Positions 11,865 to 23,190 of a stretch of DNA of 64,000 nt are shown one piece after another. Every line of letters begins with the position of its first letter. Within the stretch, counting starts at the first letter, position 1. The notes beneath the pieces are model-generated. The model saw only the letters and a list, made by a program, of their open reading frames with translations. It was not told where the DNA came from and searched no databases. The stretch covers positions 744,001 through 808,000 of the forward strand of contig JAFEVB010000010.1 of assembly GCA_032629725.1 (NCBI GenBank). Direction: 5' to 3'. The translations under genes were made by a program, and so were the position numbers. Source of the stretch: Gremmenia infestans (Eukaryota > Ascomycota > Leotiomycetes > Helotiales > Hamatocanthoscyphaceae).

Positions 11865-12801
11865 TCGATGGACCGAACGAACCGAACCGAACAATAACTG
11901 TGGGATTAGCAGGTGTACTTGTACATTAGATAGGGTAGGCATGTGGTAGACCCCGTTTCTTCACATTTGTGTACAAAAAAGGAGTGTAGGGAACATGTAC
12001 AAGTAGTCAGATGGCGTTTCTGGGCATCTGTCTCCGCCTTGCTTTGGGTAGAGAAGAGTTATTGCAGAGCGTTTTTACGGGTTTGCGATAGTATCTGACG
12101 GCTTTCTATGTTATGATGGATAGATATAATACAACTCTACTTTTGCAATTTAGGTCTTGTCTTACTAACCCATCACCCGTTGAATCTGGTTTTCCTAAAC
12201 CTGGCACATAATTATCCATTTACCTCTCCTATCTTCCATTCCTTTCCACTCCGTACGTACATACAAAACCGCTAAATCTTCGGCCTACCAGTAGATTCAT
12301 AAATACCTTTCTTATGTATACTAAAACAAAATATTGTCAAACACAAAAGGCGCCCATTTAGCTAGGTGCGTCAGGACAAATTGTGTATTGGCAAGTAGGA
12401 ATTGTAAAACCCCCTTTAATGTTTCTAAAGTTCTAAGGACGTTGTAGACGCGTTGAATCACCACGAGGAAGTGGGTTGGGAGACTTCAAGTAAAGTTGAA
12501 TGTATGATGATGTATCCAGTTTTGTAGTTCAACCCCTATATATATATATGCTACACAATCTGATGTCCATTCCGTTCGAATATATGAAGCTTGCGCCCCT
12601 CGTACTCTAGAAATCCACAAACGCCCGCCTGCCTGGTATTATCGTATCATCCATTACAAACCAAATCATCATTATCATTATTCATCTATACTCCAATTTT
12701 CCACTTTCTACCCCTTCCAGGAAAAGATAATTTTGCGTTCGTGTTGAAAGCTTTCAGGCTTGGTCTTTGGCTCTATCTTTTGTCCGCGCTGGCATTGTTC
12801 A
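11865..12801. other. Convergent intergenic region between the helicase and PEX7
   Basis: 937 bases containing the 3' regions of both genes. AT-rich patches and a TATATATATA run near 12538 are present; no gene seen. The open frames here that run into 13 kb are shadows of PEX7. Confidence 0.5.
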
Positions 12802-14020
12802 TTACTGGCCATGGGCCTGTGGACCCATATGCGACCTCACATCCCAAACAAGCAGCCTCTCGTCCCAAGCAACACTGGCACACCAACCCTCAGATCCGAA
12901 CAGACACCAATCAACACCAGTGCAAAACTCTGTATGGCGATCCATCTGTCCGATTTGACTTCCCCCACCAGTTGCCATTCCCGGATGAGTATTTGTGTTG
13001 TTCGTTCCGTCGCTCCAGACTCTGCACGTCATGTCATAGCTAGCACTCAATAGCACATCGCTGAGATGCGGCGACCACGCAATCTTCCGAACAGCATATT
13101 TGTGGCCTTCTAGCATGGCGATTGGTCCACCCCTTGGATTACGGACGTCGAAACTTCGGATAACGGTGTCAACCCCGGCGGTGGCTAAGACTGTACTGCG
13201 GTATTTATTCCAGTCGTGAGTCAAGGCTTCAGCTGGGGGCATATTCCGTTGCATAGGATTAGGCGGGCCACCAAGAGTAGGAGGAGGTCCGTGGATTGGA
13301 ATCAATGCGACGAGATGGTTGGAAGATGAGGCGGGGGTACGGAGGTCGAAGATTCGGCAGTGAGAGTCGGAGGAGACGGAAGAGAGGATTGAGGGAGAGT
13401 GGGGGGACCATGCTGTGCTATAGGTGCAGGTATGCGTGGGAAGAGTTAGAATGGAAGTATCGCGCTCAGGAGACCACTGTGTGAAATTAAGTCAGCTTTG
13501 TGATATTGGACTGATTGGTGAAAATGCGGGGTAGTGGGGTAAAGGAAATACTTTTAGAAGATTTGAAAGAGGCTCTTACGATCTTGATTGTTCCATCCCA
13601 CGAGCTTGATGCAAACGTATCCTTAGACACTAAATTCCAATGGACAGCATAGACCTCCCTATTGTGTTCCTTCCATGTCTTCACAGGAAAGTCATTGACA
13701 TTTAAATCGAACAACTTCACAGAGCCGTCGCCAGACGCAACAACCATTTGGTTCTCGTTTCGCTCAGACCATGCTACATCGTATACAGAGTCTTGCGTAT
13801 TAAACCTAGAGATTCTATCAGTATACTAGAAACCTGCCTTCTTAGGTCTGTGGACGTACTGCTTCTCGGCGCGAATGCCCTGCGGCGTGAGCTGGAGGAC
13901 ATAGACGCGACCATTTCCCACAATTCCGTAGTTGGCACTGGCAGCTACGCAAAGGCGCGAGTCGAAGAAGGGAGAGTACTTGACGGCATAGCCGTTATAT
14001 CCCTGAGTGCGGAACTCCAT
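12802..14020 (-). CDS. PEX7: Peroxisomal targeting signal 2 receptor PEX7 (WD40)
   Basis: Exons 14020-13860, 13805-13580 and 13476-12802 give 353 residues, the usual PEX7 size. PEX7 binds the N-terminal PTS2 signal of matrix proteins in the cytosol and carries them, with a co-receptor, to the peroxisome docking complex. The start M-E-F-R-T-Q-G-Y-N-G-Y-A-V-K-Y-S-P-F matches the highly conserved N-terminus, so upstream in-frame ATGs (to 14296) are treated as leader. WD repeats with characteristic ends follow: V-A-W-S-E-R-N, F-A-S-S-S-W-D-G-T-I-K-I-W, C-R-I-F-D-L-R, V-I-R-S-F-D-V-R, L-S-A-S-Y-D-M-T-C-R-V-W and V-A-W-D-E-R-L-L-V-W-D. It is divergent from the AlkB gene, with a 437-base shared promoter. 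Confidence 0.93.
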
Positions 14021-14457
14021 TACTTGTATGTTGCTCGATTTCCCGGTTCCTGACGCCTTTCCAATGTCTGCCCGGAAAGTGATTAGCAATGCAGAGAGTA
14101 GGGGGACGAAGTTGGCCACTTCAGGTTTGCTTACCAGGGATGTGGCATAGCAATAGCTAGGTAGAGTGGATTGTAGATCGAAAGTTGAAGCTTTTTTCGA
14201 GCTCCATTGGGAAATAGTTTGTTGGAAAACAACCGCGGCAGAGGCAGAAAAGAAGGCGGTGTATCCACATGCTTCAGTCAAGTTATCCGCCATCACGTGT
14301 ATGCACAGAAAGCGGATTATATATCTTCCTTAAAGCCTGACACATCTTCTACTGAGGCTCGAATCTGAACCTTCAAAAGGCTGTCATGGTAAAGGAACAA
14401 AATCATGGAAGTTGCACCGAGAAAATGGCGGAAATATTCTCTTGAAAGGCGGTCGAG
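14021..14457. promoter_or_regulatory. Bidirectional promoter region, PEX7 / AlkB-like gene
   Basis: The 437 bases between the two divergent starts must hold both promoters. A minus-strand open frame extends PEX7 upstream to 14296 but lacks family similarity and is best read as 5' leader. No specific binding site was identified. Confidence 0.5.
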
Positions 14458-15849
14458 ATGGATGCGTTTGTGTCTCGAAAGAAGAGGAAGTTATCCTCTC
14501 CAAAGTCCAAGACCACCGAGCTCGACAAGATCAGCGCGTTAAGCGCCCCTGATGATGAGTCGACCGACTTCAAACTGGCGTTACTCTCCTCCTTGCATCC
14601 TTATATTGAGCAACAAGTGCTTCTCGATGTTTTGCTAGCCCATGAGGGATCCGTGGAGAAGACTTCGGCATCCTTGAAAGCTACTGATTCGCCACCAAAG
14701 AAGTCATCTGCAGCGACGGGCTATCAGAGCTCTCTTTCTGGTTTTGTGACTGAGAATGATGCTGTCGATACGTTAGGCAAGAAGCTGTTATCTAAGAAAG
14801 GGAAGACGCTTCACCTTTACTCTCCCGAAGATGTGGCCAAGCATACTCCATGCTCGATTATTCACAATTTCCTTCCTACGGAAGAAGCAAATGCTTTACT
14901 TGAAGAACTTCTGGAAGAAGCTCCTACATTTGAGAGGATGACATTCAAGTTGTTCGACAATGTAGTACAGAGTCCACATACGGCGTGTTTCTATGTCGAG
15001 GGCATGGAAGAGTTGCGTCGGCAGAAAACCGAGTATATATACAACGGCGGATTGTTGACAGTGAGTAGTGGCCTTAAAAAAGCTATGTCAAAGTCTTGCG
15101 ATTCAAAGATTAACTTTTAATAGGATGTTCGCCAACTGACTCCTCAAATGCGGAAGGTATCACCCAAAGTCCAAGAAGCAGTCAACTCGGAAATCACAAC
15201 CCGCATCAAGACCCACTACCCAAATGGCAAGAAACTCAAGTACCAATCCCCCGACCCATGGAAACCAAATGCAGCATTCGTAAACTGCTACAGTGGCGGC
15301 AACGAAAGCGTTGGATACCACAGCGACCAACTTACATATCTTGGTCCCCGCGCAGTGATTGGCTCCATCTCCCTCGGCGTAGCACGCGAATTCCGCGTCC
15401 GTCGCATCATCCCACAGGAAGAAGACTCCTCCTCTGTTTCCCCGAGAAAGAAACCCCAAGAGTCTACCGCCGCCGATGCACAAGGCCAAATCGCCATCCA
15501 TCTCCCGCACAATTCCCTTCTTGTTATGCATGCGGAAATGCAAGAAGAATGGAAACATAGCATCGCCCCAGCACAAGCCATAGACCCTCATCCAGTATCT
15601 GGGAACAAGAGAATTAATATCACTTATCGGGATTATAAACCATCGTTGCATCCGAGGTTCACGCCTAGGTGTCGGTGCGATGTCCCGGCTGTGCTAAGGG
15701 TTGTGCAGCGGAAGAGGGAGAATTGGGGGAAATACTTTTGGATGTGCCACGCGGGAAATGTAGAAGGGAAAGAGGGGTGTAGTTTCTTTCAATGGGCAGT
15801 TTTCGGGGAGGATGGGGAACCGGTTTGGAAGGGGGAGCAGGGGAACTGA
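14458..15849 (+). CDS. AlkB-type Fe(II)/2-oxoglutarate dioxygenase with CUE and GRF zinc-finger domains
   Basis: Exons 14458-15060 and 15124-15849 (GTGAGT..TTAATAG), 442 residues. AlkB proteins oxidatively remove alkyl groups from DNA or RNA bases. Three parts are visible. Residues ~40-75 look like a CUE ubiquitin-binding fold (L-L-S-S-L-H-P then L-L-A-H-E-G-S-V). Residues ~130-372 are the dioxygenase: C-S-I-I-H-N-F-L, N-C-Y-S-G-G, iron ligands in Y-H-S-D (His267, Asp269) and E-W-K-H-S-I (His346), then R-I-N-I-T-Y-R with the 2-oxoglutarate-binding arginines. Residues ~383-425 are a GRF-type finger with C384-x-C386, C409 and C420 plus W-G-K-Y-F-W-M-C, a fold that binds single-stranded DNA. A nuclear DNA-repair demethylase that reads ubiquitin and ssDNA is the natural inference. 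Confidence 0.9.
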
Positions 15850-16023
15850 TGGTAGTGCTTTTTACAAGTCCTTCTTCTAATCCAAACCATGAACAAGATG
15901 TATTACTTTACTTACCGTCTACTACAAACCTTCATCTCGTGACAAAAATTCGAACCTCGAATTCTAATCCGCATACTATTCATTCATTCATTAACGCCAA
16001 ACCCCTAAAAGCTAGAAACTATT

Positions 16024-16554
16024 TCAAACTCCATCTCCACCTCTACCCCTCTTCTCATACTCCCTCCAAACCCCCCACGGCCCCTCCCCAACCTCAATCA
16101 CACTCTTCCCTCCCTCAATCACAACCTTCGTCTCCCCACCCACACTCCCCGCCCCCAATACCCTCATATGCGCCCCCGCATTCGACACCAAAAACCTCAA
16201 CTCGTCAACCAGCACCACCTGGCGATAATAGTCCATCACCCATTCCTGCCCTTGCCCACTCCCGCCCCCCAAAACTGCGAGAAGGCCTTCGCTCAGATGC
16301 GCTTCTGCTGCGCCGTCCCAAGTGGCAAGCTCTTCTGCTGAAAGCGGGGGTGGAGAGGAAGAGGGAGAGAGAGAAATGCGAAGCGGGGCGTGGATCTGAG
16401 CGTAGTATTCCACGCCGCAATGTAGGAAAAATGGTACGATGAGCTGAGCGTGCTTTTCGTACCAGTACGTTGAGAATTGCTGGGGCGTGAGTGAGGGGTT
16501 GCGTTTTAGGAGAGCTTGGGACGGTGCTGGGGTGGTGGTGGTGGTGGAGCTCAT
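16024..16554 (-). CDS. EthD-domain protein
   Basis: Single exon, 176 residues. The EthD fold (dimeric alpha+beta barrel) occurs in small proteins linked to aromatic polyketide or ether breakdown, mostly without a known reaction. Seen here: L-L-K-R-N-P-S-L-T-P-Q-Q-F-S-T-Y-W-Y near residue 15, the family signature, followed by H-A-Q-L-I-V-P-F-F and, near the C-terminus, E-Y-E-K-R. The middle is Ser/Pro- and Gly-rich. An internal D-Y-Y-R-Q-V-V-L-V-D-E-L block fits the family's C-terminal half. No signal peptide. The 3' end is convergent with the AlkB-like gene. Confidence 0.8.
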   Translation of the reverse strand: MSSTTTTTPAPSQALLKRNPSLTPQQFSTYWYEKHAQLIVPFFLHCGVEYYAQIHAPLRISLSPSSSPPPLSAEELATWDGAAEAHLSEGLLAVLGGGSGQGQEWVMDYYRQVVLVDELRFLVSNAGAHMRVLGAGSVGGETKVVIEGGKSVIEVGEGPWGVWREYEKRGRGGDGV

Positions 16555-17440
16555 GTTTATATCAATGAGCTTTAGCTATGATGTGATGAGGAAGTGAGTA
16601 TTTGGATTCTGGGTTATATCTTTGGGGTAGGGTTGAAGAGTTCAAGAGCAATCAATTCCCATTAAAATTGATCATCGACTTTTTTTTTACTTTTAATAAT
16701 GGCAAATTTGAGTTGGAAAAATGAAAGTGACGGTGAGGTATAAGTATACATATCAGTAATCTGTACGTACGGAGCGACGGCTGGCTGTGATAGGTCTGCG
16801 TATTGGTGCCCTGATCTGGACTAGTCTTACCGGCAACGTGCTGACGCTGTGGCATAACATCGCATCCTCCATACCCCCCCAAATCCTCCCTACCCCTCAC
16901 AAATCTAGCTCTGAGTGGCTGTTTTGCGGGCTGAGCTCAAATTCGGGTATTGAAGAGCACGCCAAACCGAAGAGGCGGTACGATCTACTGCGCCTCTAAC
17001 TGCAGACGACGTCCGACATCATTCCTGCTCCAACCTTAGAGTTCGTACTGTCCCTAGGCCTGTTAGTAAGGGTGAGTGAGTCCAGTCCAGTCCACAGCAA
17101 CACCGATTCGACCCGAATCTTGTCAGTAAGGGAGCTGCCCGAACCGATCCGATAAATGCCTCTGCTAACTGTGGCTCAAGCTGAACCCTTACGCATCTGC
17201 TGTCGCTAAGCCCCCCCGAGTTGGCTCTGCTGCAGACTGTGCATTGTGAAAATTAATGGATGTGCAAAGCCAGATAGAATAAGAGCTCTGGTATCAATCT
17301 GAAAGTCCTACGCTGGTCTGTTTACTTGTATGCTTTCTGTCTATGGATCCCGGATACCTACAAGTACACCTGATCTGAGTATACATACATAACTTTTCAC
17401 AATAAGCGCCCGGTTAATTCATTCCAACGGCACTTTAAGG
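16555..17440. other. Intergenic, 886 bases
   Basis: Divergent region between the EthD and Zn2Cys6 genes. Contains a poly-T run (about 16680-16689), C-rich runs near 16875 and 17211, and a CCAGTCCAGTCC direct repeat near 17088. No gene recognised. Confidence 0.5.
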
Positions 17441-19246
17441 ATGGTGTATTGTGGCAAACCTTCGAAAGGATGCCAAGCATGCAGAAACAGGAAGACACGA
17501 GTAGGTGGGCTTTACTTGTACCTAGTCATATTCCCCTCGATTTGCGCCCCCAACTCTTCTTTCAAAACGATTGTCCCGACATGTCATATCAAGCTTTCCT
17601 AACAGCACTAGTGTGATCGTGCCACTCCATCATGCAGCCAGTGCATACGTGGACAACGGCCCTGCCCAGGTTACCGGGACCAATTAGATCTAATATTTCG
17701 GGATGAAAGTGAAGCTGTAATTGGGAAGGCCAAAGGGAAGGCAAAGGCAAGTTCAAGTTCAAAAGCAAGACAAAAACAAAGACCGCCGTCAAAATCGCCG
17801 GCGTCGACGATCAGTAGCGACAACTGGACCCCACCAGCCGACGATGAGCAGGAATACTTGAAGAAAGAATTCGCTGAGCTTGTATTAGCACCTAACTTGC
17901 ACGGAGGCTTTGTTCACGAAATGGTACCTTTTGGTTCATTGGGTTCATTCAACCTTCCTCCAAAGACACCACTTGAATTTCGTGCTCAGGCTTTCTTCTA
18001 CTCAAAGTCGCCCCTGTGGCTTCGAAACTTCGAGTTGTTAGGCGCGTTATGCAATCAAACCAACGCAGATGAACATCTACTCGCCAGCATGAGCGCCGTC
18101 GGTCTCGCCAGTCTCTCCAACACCCTCCATACACCCGAGCTCCTAATCAGATCTCGAAATGACTATGTCAGAGCCCTCCGCCTCACTAACGAAGCTCTCC
18201 GATCCCCTACCGACGTAACGAAAGACAGTACCCTCTTCTCAGTTATGATCCTTAGCATCTACGAGACGGTAACCGGCACCAACGAGCGTTCCCTAAGCGC
18301 ATGGACCGAGCACGTCAACGGCGCCACAGCTCTTATTAAGCTCCGCGGCCTCGAACAATTCGAAACAGAAGCTGGCCAGCGCATGTTTCTCCAAGTTATG
18401 GCTTACATCATGCTCTCCTGCATCCAGCGAACAATCCCCATGCCAGCACACATGGTCGAGCTGCGCAACATCGCCGCAAAACACATGGATACAACAAAGA
18501 CTGCCTGGCGCTCCGCCGGCGTCATGATCGACTTCACCATCTTCCGCGCTGGAATCCGGGACTCGAAAATCGTTGGTCCGCGCAATGTAGTCAACGGCGC
18601 GTTGGAAATCGACGGTCGTTTCGCCGAAATTTTCAGCCGAGTACCGAAAGAATTCAGATACGAAACCGTATACACGGACGAGAATCCGCATCTGGTATGG
18701 AATGGCATGTATCACATTTATAGCGAGCATTGGTCGGCGCAGATCTGGAACGGGACGCGCACGTGTAGGATTTTGCTCGGTGAGACAATACGGGACCAGC
18801 TGATTGCTGATGCTAAAAGTCTGGTGCCGAGCTTTTCACCAGAGGAAAATGAGGCGATTGTCAGGGATTCTGCGGTGGTTTCGATGCAGTGTCAGCGGGA
18901 CATTCTTGCTTCGGTGCCGCAGCATACTTCTGCGCAGGACTCGACGGAACCAACGCTACTGTTGACGGGGTCGAGAGGCAATTTTATATTATGGCCGTTG
19001 TATTTGGTTGGGGTGATGGATCTGTCGAGTGATGAGGTTAGGGCGTGGGTTTCGCAGCGGTTGTGCAATATTGGGGATGTGGCGGGTATTAAACAGGCCA
19101 GGTTGTTAGGAGAATTTATTGCGACTCGGAATAATCCCTTTCAGTGGGAGGTTAAAGAGGTGTTCAAGGAAGGGTTTTCAACGATGGCTGGGAATCAGAC
19201 CAGGTTTGAGGAGTCGGATGAAGAGGGTGTAAGACTAAATGGATGA
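17441..19246 (+). CDS. Zn2Cys6 fungal transcription factor
   Basis: Exon 1 is 17441-17500 and exon 2 is 17612-19246, 564 residues. The zinc cluster is split by the intron and is perfect only after splicing with donor GTAGGT and acceptor CACTAG: Cys11-x2-Cys14-x6-Cys21-x6-Cys28-x2-Cys31-x6-Cys38, with P26 in the usual place. A Lys/Ser-rich linker (about 55-85) follows, then a helical fungal-TF-type middle region (S-L-S-A-W-T-E-H-V-N-G-A-T-A-L-I-K-L-R-G), common in this class. It should bind CGG-type half-sites as a dimer in the nucleus. The targets cannot be told from sequence; no biosynthetic cluster surrounds it. Confidence 0.92.
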
Positions 19247-19934
19247 AGTACAAAGAGGTTATTCTTTATAGGAGGAGACACTCCCTCGGAAATGGGTATG
19301 GAGTTAGAAGGGAGATAATACCACATTCAATAGCGTGGGTCCTGATGAATTATGTAGAGGTTAGAGGGGTAATAATATCCGTTGATGTTGGCGACATCTT
19401 GAACAAACTTGTATAGAGCTTCCAATCGGACTTGCAGACTTCAATACCAAGGCCCATTTAGTCAGGAACGTTGTTCACTCTATACCAATCATGACAACCG
19501 CCCTCAAACGAGAGTAAGCAGTATTTAAGTCAAGGATCTTTCCCAGATACCTAATTCGCTCATCGAATGTAGTCTGAGCACCATGAGAAAGGCTTCGTGT
19601 CGTGTCTCTTTTCAATGTTCATTGTTGGGGTACTTCAAACCAGAACTTTAGTCCTATTCTAATCTCTTCCAGAGCGAATGCTGTTTAGCACACCCGATAC
19701 TCAATTTGAGAGCAGCATGGATCAAAGCAGCATGTGACCAAAATCACTAGAGCCGGCGACGACGTTCTAGGTAATGAGTTGCTTGACATCAATTCTGGCA
19801 ATGTGGAGGTAATTGCTGCTAGAGTTTTGGATAGAGCCTGCAGATCTCTAGAAAGATATTTGGAGTAATTTCGGAAATGAGCATGCAAATGATAGGGCCA
19901 ACCACCATGGTTGCCACAGCCCAACGATGATTCT
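19247..19934. other. Convergent intergenic region, 688 bases
   Basis: 3' regions of the Zn2Cys6 and JmjC genes. A 54-codon open stretch on the plus strand (about 19707-19868) has coding-like wording but no start or domain; I cannot support it as a gene. Confidence 0.45.
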
Positions 19935-21566
19935 TCAATCCAAGTCGTTTGTGTCGTTAAACCAGAAGCTAACACTAAAACTTACACTGAGGCTTCTGAC
20001 GTAATGCCACCAACCTAGTGGGATGTACAGACAGTCTCCAGCCTCTAGTATAACATCGACATATTCTGCTTCCTGAAACAGCGGAAACTCGCCGACGGCC
20101 GCTTTCTGATCGTCAACATTGCCGTCCATGCCAGAGATAAGTCCAATATCGACATTACTCGTGTTACTCATATCGACACCGCCTTCCTCGATGCCTTTGG
20201 GGTACAATTTCTTATGTTCGCGCGGAGCATAGAGTCTGACATATTTTCTCCCGACGACTTGTGCGAGAATGTTGTGATATGGATCAGTATGCGTTGGACT
20301 AACGGTCCCGGCTGGCCCAAACCAGGCATTCAACATGGGATCCTCCAATCGTGGAAGTGCAGAATGTTTGGTGAGGAAAGGCGAAGAATGATGAGGTGGT
20401 GAACAAGTTGCGTAGCAGAGATCCGGAATCATGATGTCGTTTCTTAGAGCTGGAATATGCTCGAATAGGTCATATTGTGCAAGGTACGCCATGCCGTTAC
20501 CAAGTTTTTCTGGTGAGTCGAGAATGTAGTCGTCGAGGAATTTGTTGAATGTAATAATGCTTTGGCCCCATGCTGAGTCGACATAACTCTTGCCAATTTC
20601 CACTGGTACTAACCGTCGACCCCCAATGGTATTTGACCTCAAGTACTCGATATCCTTCCATTTGGTGAGAGCCGGCCATCCTGTCAGCGAACCTTTAATC
20701 AAGAGGGGTTCAGGTCCGAGATCTTCATTGTTGGGATGCTGCATATGCCTTTCGAGAGCCGGAATCGAAGGATCAGAGAAAATCGAGACCGGCCTCTGGA
20801 CATTTGGCGTCAAAGAAGCCCGAGGAAAAGGATCGCTATTGAGTCTCAGGCGTTTTGAAGGCGATGGAATGTCTGCGTTGTTGTTGACTTTTCTCCGATG
20901 AATATTTTGAAGAATGTCGAGTATATGGTTGATCTTGACTCGTGCCTTGTCATCTGAAGGGTGACCGGCCATGATGAGGGCAGTATCAATCGCCTCGACC
21001 ATCCCGTCCATGGTTTTTTCTAACAGCCCCGGAAACCCGATCTGGGAGCCTTCAGATTTAATGTTCCGAGGCAGAAATTGTTTTGTCTTCCCCCAAGTGC
21101 TTTCCATCGCTAAAACAGAGGCCTTGAGAAAGCTCGCAAATCGAAATAGCTCAACCCAGCAAAATGGAACATCTTTGTATGGAAAAGCATAACATTTCTC
21201 TCTTGCAATGAGAATGAGATCATCAAGTCTACGTATGATGTGGCCGAATTCAAACAATTTGTCCTGGACTCTCGCAGTAGTGCATAGGCTGAGAAGTAGC
21301 TGGAGGATGGGCGTACCACAAAAGAGGAGGGATCTTGCCTTTGAATCGTGTTTTGTGTCCGGACGGGAGCTCTGCTTTATTAAAGCCTCGAGCGGTTCCG
21401 GATCGGTAAAAGACCAGCAAGTATCGATCAATGACTTCACACTGCTTGAGATATAGACAGACTCCGCGCAAGCTCTCTGCTTCCCTGCAGACAATTGAAT
21501 GGACTCCTGTGACTGAGGGATCAGGGAGGCAAGATTGCCTTCGTCTTCGTGCATTTGCGCTGGCAT
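19935..21566 (-). CDS. JmjC-domain protein (KDM8/JMJD5-like)
   Basis: Single exon, 543 residues. JmjC proteins are Fe(II)/2-oxoglutarate hydroxylases or demethylases. The N-terminal ~270 residues are helical without a known domain. From about 295 the sequence reads P-L-L-I-K-G-S-L-T-G-W-P-A-L-T-K-W, the usual entry to a cupin-like JmjC domain. Iron ligands are H426-T-D428 in S-P-T-H-T-D-P-Y-H-N and H521 in P-L-G-W-W-H-Y-V-R-S-L; a lysine for 2-oxoglutarate is in V-G-R-K-Y-V-R-L-Y. The G-W-W-H-Y-V-R-S-L end is typical of the JMJD5/asparaginyl-hydroxylase-like group, so a hydroxylase is as likely as a histone demethylase. Confidence 0.88.
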   Translation of the reverse strand: MPAQMHEDEGNLASLIPQSQESIQLSAGKQRACAESVYISSSVKSLIDTCWSFTDPEPLEALIKQSSRPDTKHDSKARSLLFCGTPILQLLLSLCTTARVQDKLFEFGHIIRRLDDLILIAREKCYAFPYKDVPFCWVELFRFASFLKASVLAMESTWGKTKQFLPRNIKSEGSQIGFPGLLEKTMDGMVEAIDTALIMAGHPSDDKARVKINHILDILQNIHRRKVNNNADIPSPSKRLRLNSDPFPRASLTPNVQRPVSIFSDPSIPALERHMQHPNNEDLGPEPLLIKGSLTGWPALTKWKDIEYLRSNTIGGRRLVPVEIGKSYVDSAWGQSIITFNKFLDDYILDSPEKLGNGMAYLAQYDLFEHIPALRNDIMIPDLCYATCSPPHHSSPFLTKHSALPRLEDPMLNAWFGPAGTVSPTHTDPYHNILAQVVGRKYVRLYAPREHKKLYPKGIEEGGVDMSNTSNVDIGLISGMDGNVDDQKAAVGEFPLFQEAEYVDVILEAGDCLYIPLGWWHYVRSLSVSFSVSFWFNDTNDLD

Positions 21567-21977
21567 TATCAGAGACGATGTCGGATATATCTTAAACTAA
21601 GATGGGAATGAGAAAAGAGTGTAAGAGAACATGTTTGTTGAAGGTGGGAAGGCACGAAAGATGATGAAGTTTGTTTATTTTTCGAGGTTGAGAGGCAGTC
21701 GCCACCAAGACAGAAGCGAGGCGCTAACTTATTCCAGACAATACATCAATAGGGGCGGTAGAAACTCGATTCGTCAAAGTCAAAATAATCGTCATTCTTG
21801 TAGTATTCTCTACATCTAAAGCAAGTCCAGGTTTAGGAGGGACTTGGTCTGAAACTTAAGAATTTTACAAGAACAAGAACTAACCAAGTGGATGACGACA
21901 CGACCCTTGCTTATGGAAAAGGCTCTGATTTATTCATGTTTTGGGAAATACTGGTCCACAGTGACTCAAAGTAGTCT
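21567..21977. other. Intergenic, 411 bases
   Basis: Promoter of the JmjC gene and 3' end of the hydrolase gene. No other feature seen. Confidence 0.5.
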
Positions 21978-23190
21978 CTAAACTTTGTAGGCCAGTTTTA
22001 ATGCAGATATAGTGTCCTGGATGAACTCCTTGGCTTTTTCCAATTCGCCATCCCAGTGTCCAAATGGATGACCACAACCCTCATACACTTTCAGGGTACT
22101 AGGTGTGCCAGAGCTTTTGAGCTTCTCATGATATGCAATACCCTCCGACGTCAGAGTATCAACTCCAGCAACATAAACCGAAGCTGGTGCAAGGTTCGCA
22201 TGCGACGAAGCAAGGATCGGTGAGGCGCGGAAGTTCGCTGTTGTTATCTTCCGTGCTTCTATGGATGGGTTCAGTATGGCTCGTGTTTCGTATCATTAAG
22301 GTTGTCTGAACAAAGAAAACGAGGTTTTAGGAGAAACCATACCCATATCAGTTCCCAACCAAAGCTTGTAAAACCACCGTAAACGGTTCAAGGGCAAGCA
22401 AGGAGCGAATTCATTCTTGATGTAACTTTCATACGGAACGCTGGGATGACAAGGCCCTTCCAGTGGTACGAACCTTGTGTCTACAACAGGGACAATAAGC
22501 ATCTGGTGAGCCAACTTCGGCATGTCAGGCTCGTCCCTAGCGAGAAGTGCAAGCACGGCAGCAATTTGACCACCAGCAGATAGACCTCCAATTGAAACTC
22601 TTGAAGTATCAATCTTCAGCTCCTCAGCATGAACAAACACCCATTTCAAAGCCGCCCAGGAATCAGTCAAGGGAACGGGATGAGGAAACTCGGGTGAAAG
22701 TCTGTAATCAACATTCAGAATAATGCATCCAAGTGCCTGACATGCCTGTCTACACCAAGACTCGTCTGATTGCAAAGTACCAATCACAAAGCCACCACCA
22801 TGGTAATCTAAATGTGCTGGCAGCTTTCCATCTGCGGTCTGCAAGCCGCCGGCAGCGATGGCTTCCTTGGTGGGGGCAAAGAGTTGAATGGTGATTTCGC
22901 CGGCTGGCTCTGAGACGGGAATCTTGTATTCTTTGACGCATCCAACGTCTGGTCTTGGTCCTGGTGCTATCGTGAATGTGTATTTGGATCTATCGGCATT
23001 GTATTCTTCATACGTGACTTGGTCGGCGCGGATTCTGGGAGCTGGGTGGATGAAGTCAGCAAGTGCTGAGGAAATAGCAACGCATTAGAGGATCACCTTG
23101 ATGTTTTGTATAGATCTCTGCAAATTGAGGATCCATTCGGTCAATGACTGAGGGGTGAAGAGCATTGATCAGTGGCTGGGCTTCAGCCAT
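21978..23190 (-). CDS. Alpha/beta hydrolase, hormone-sensitive-lipase (HSL) type
   Basis: Exons 23190-23097, 23041-22343 and 22279-21978 give 364 residues. A serine esterase of the HSL family acting on short acyl esters, substrate unknown. The oxyanion motif Y-H-G-G-G-F-V lies near residue 111, the nucleophile elbow G-G-L-S-A-G-G has Ser near 186, the acid is probably in V-A-G-V-D-T-L-T, and the catalytic His is in E-G-C-G-H-P-F-G-H near the C-terminus. For intron 1 the nearer acceptor would leave only 31 bases; I chose CCCAG 24 bases on, in the same phase (55 bases). The last intron (GTATGG..CACGAG) has a plain acceptor. No signal peptide: cytosolic. Confidence 0.85.

Noticed and set aside
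11377..11949. 190-codon open frame rich in V, D, E, A on the plus strand
   Set aside because: It is the RGG repeat region of the DEAD-box helicase read in another frame; the real frame carries the helicase motifs.
14021..14296. N-terminal extension of PEX7 to an upstream ATG
   Set aside because: The family starts at M-E-F-R-T-Q-G-Y-N-G; the extension has no similarity and is best taken as 5' leader.
19707..19868. 54-codon coding-like stretch on the plus strand
   Set aside because: No start codon, no domain and equally open on the other strand.
23066..23096. 31-base intron in the HSL-type hydrolase gene
   Set aside because: Too short for a spliceosomal intron; the acceptor 24 bases further keeps the phase and gives 55 bases.
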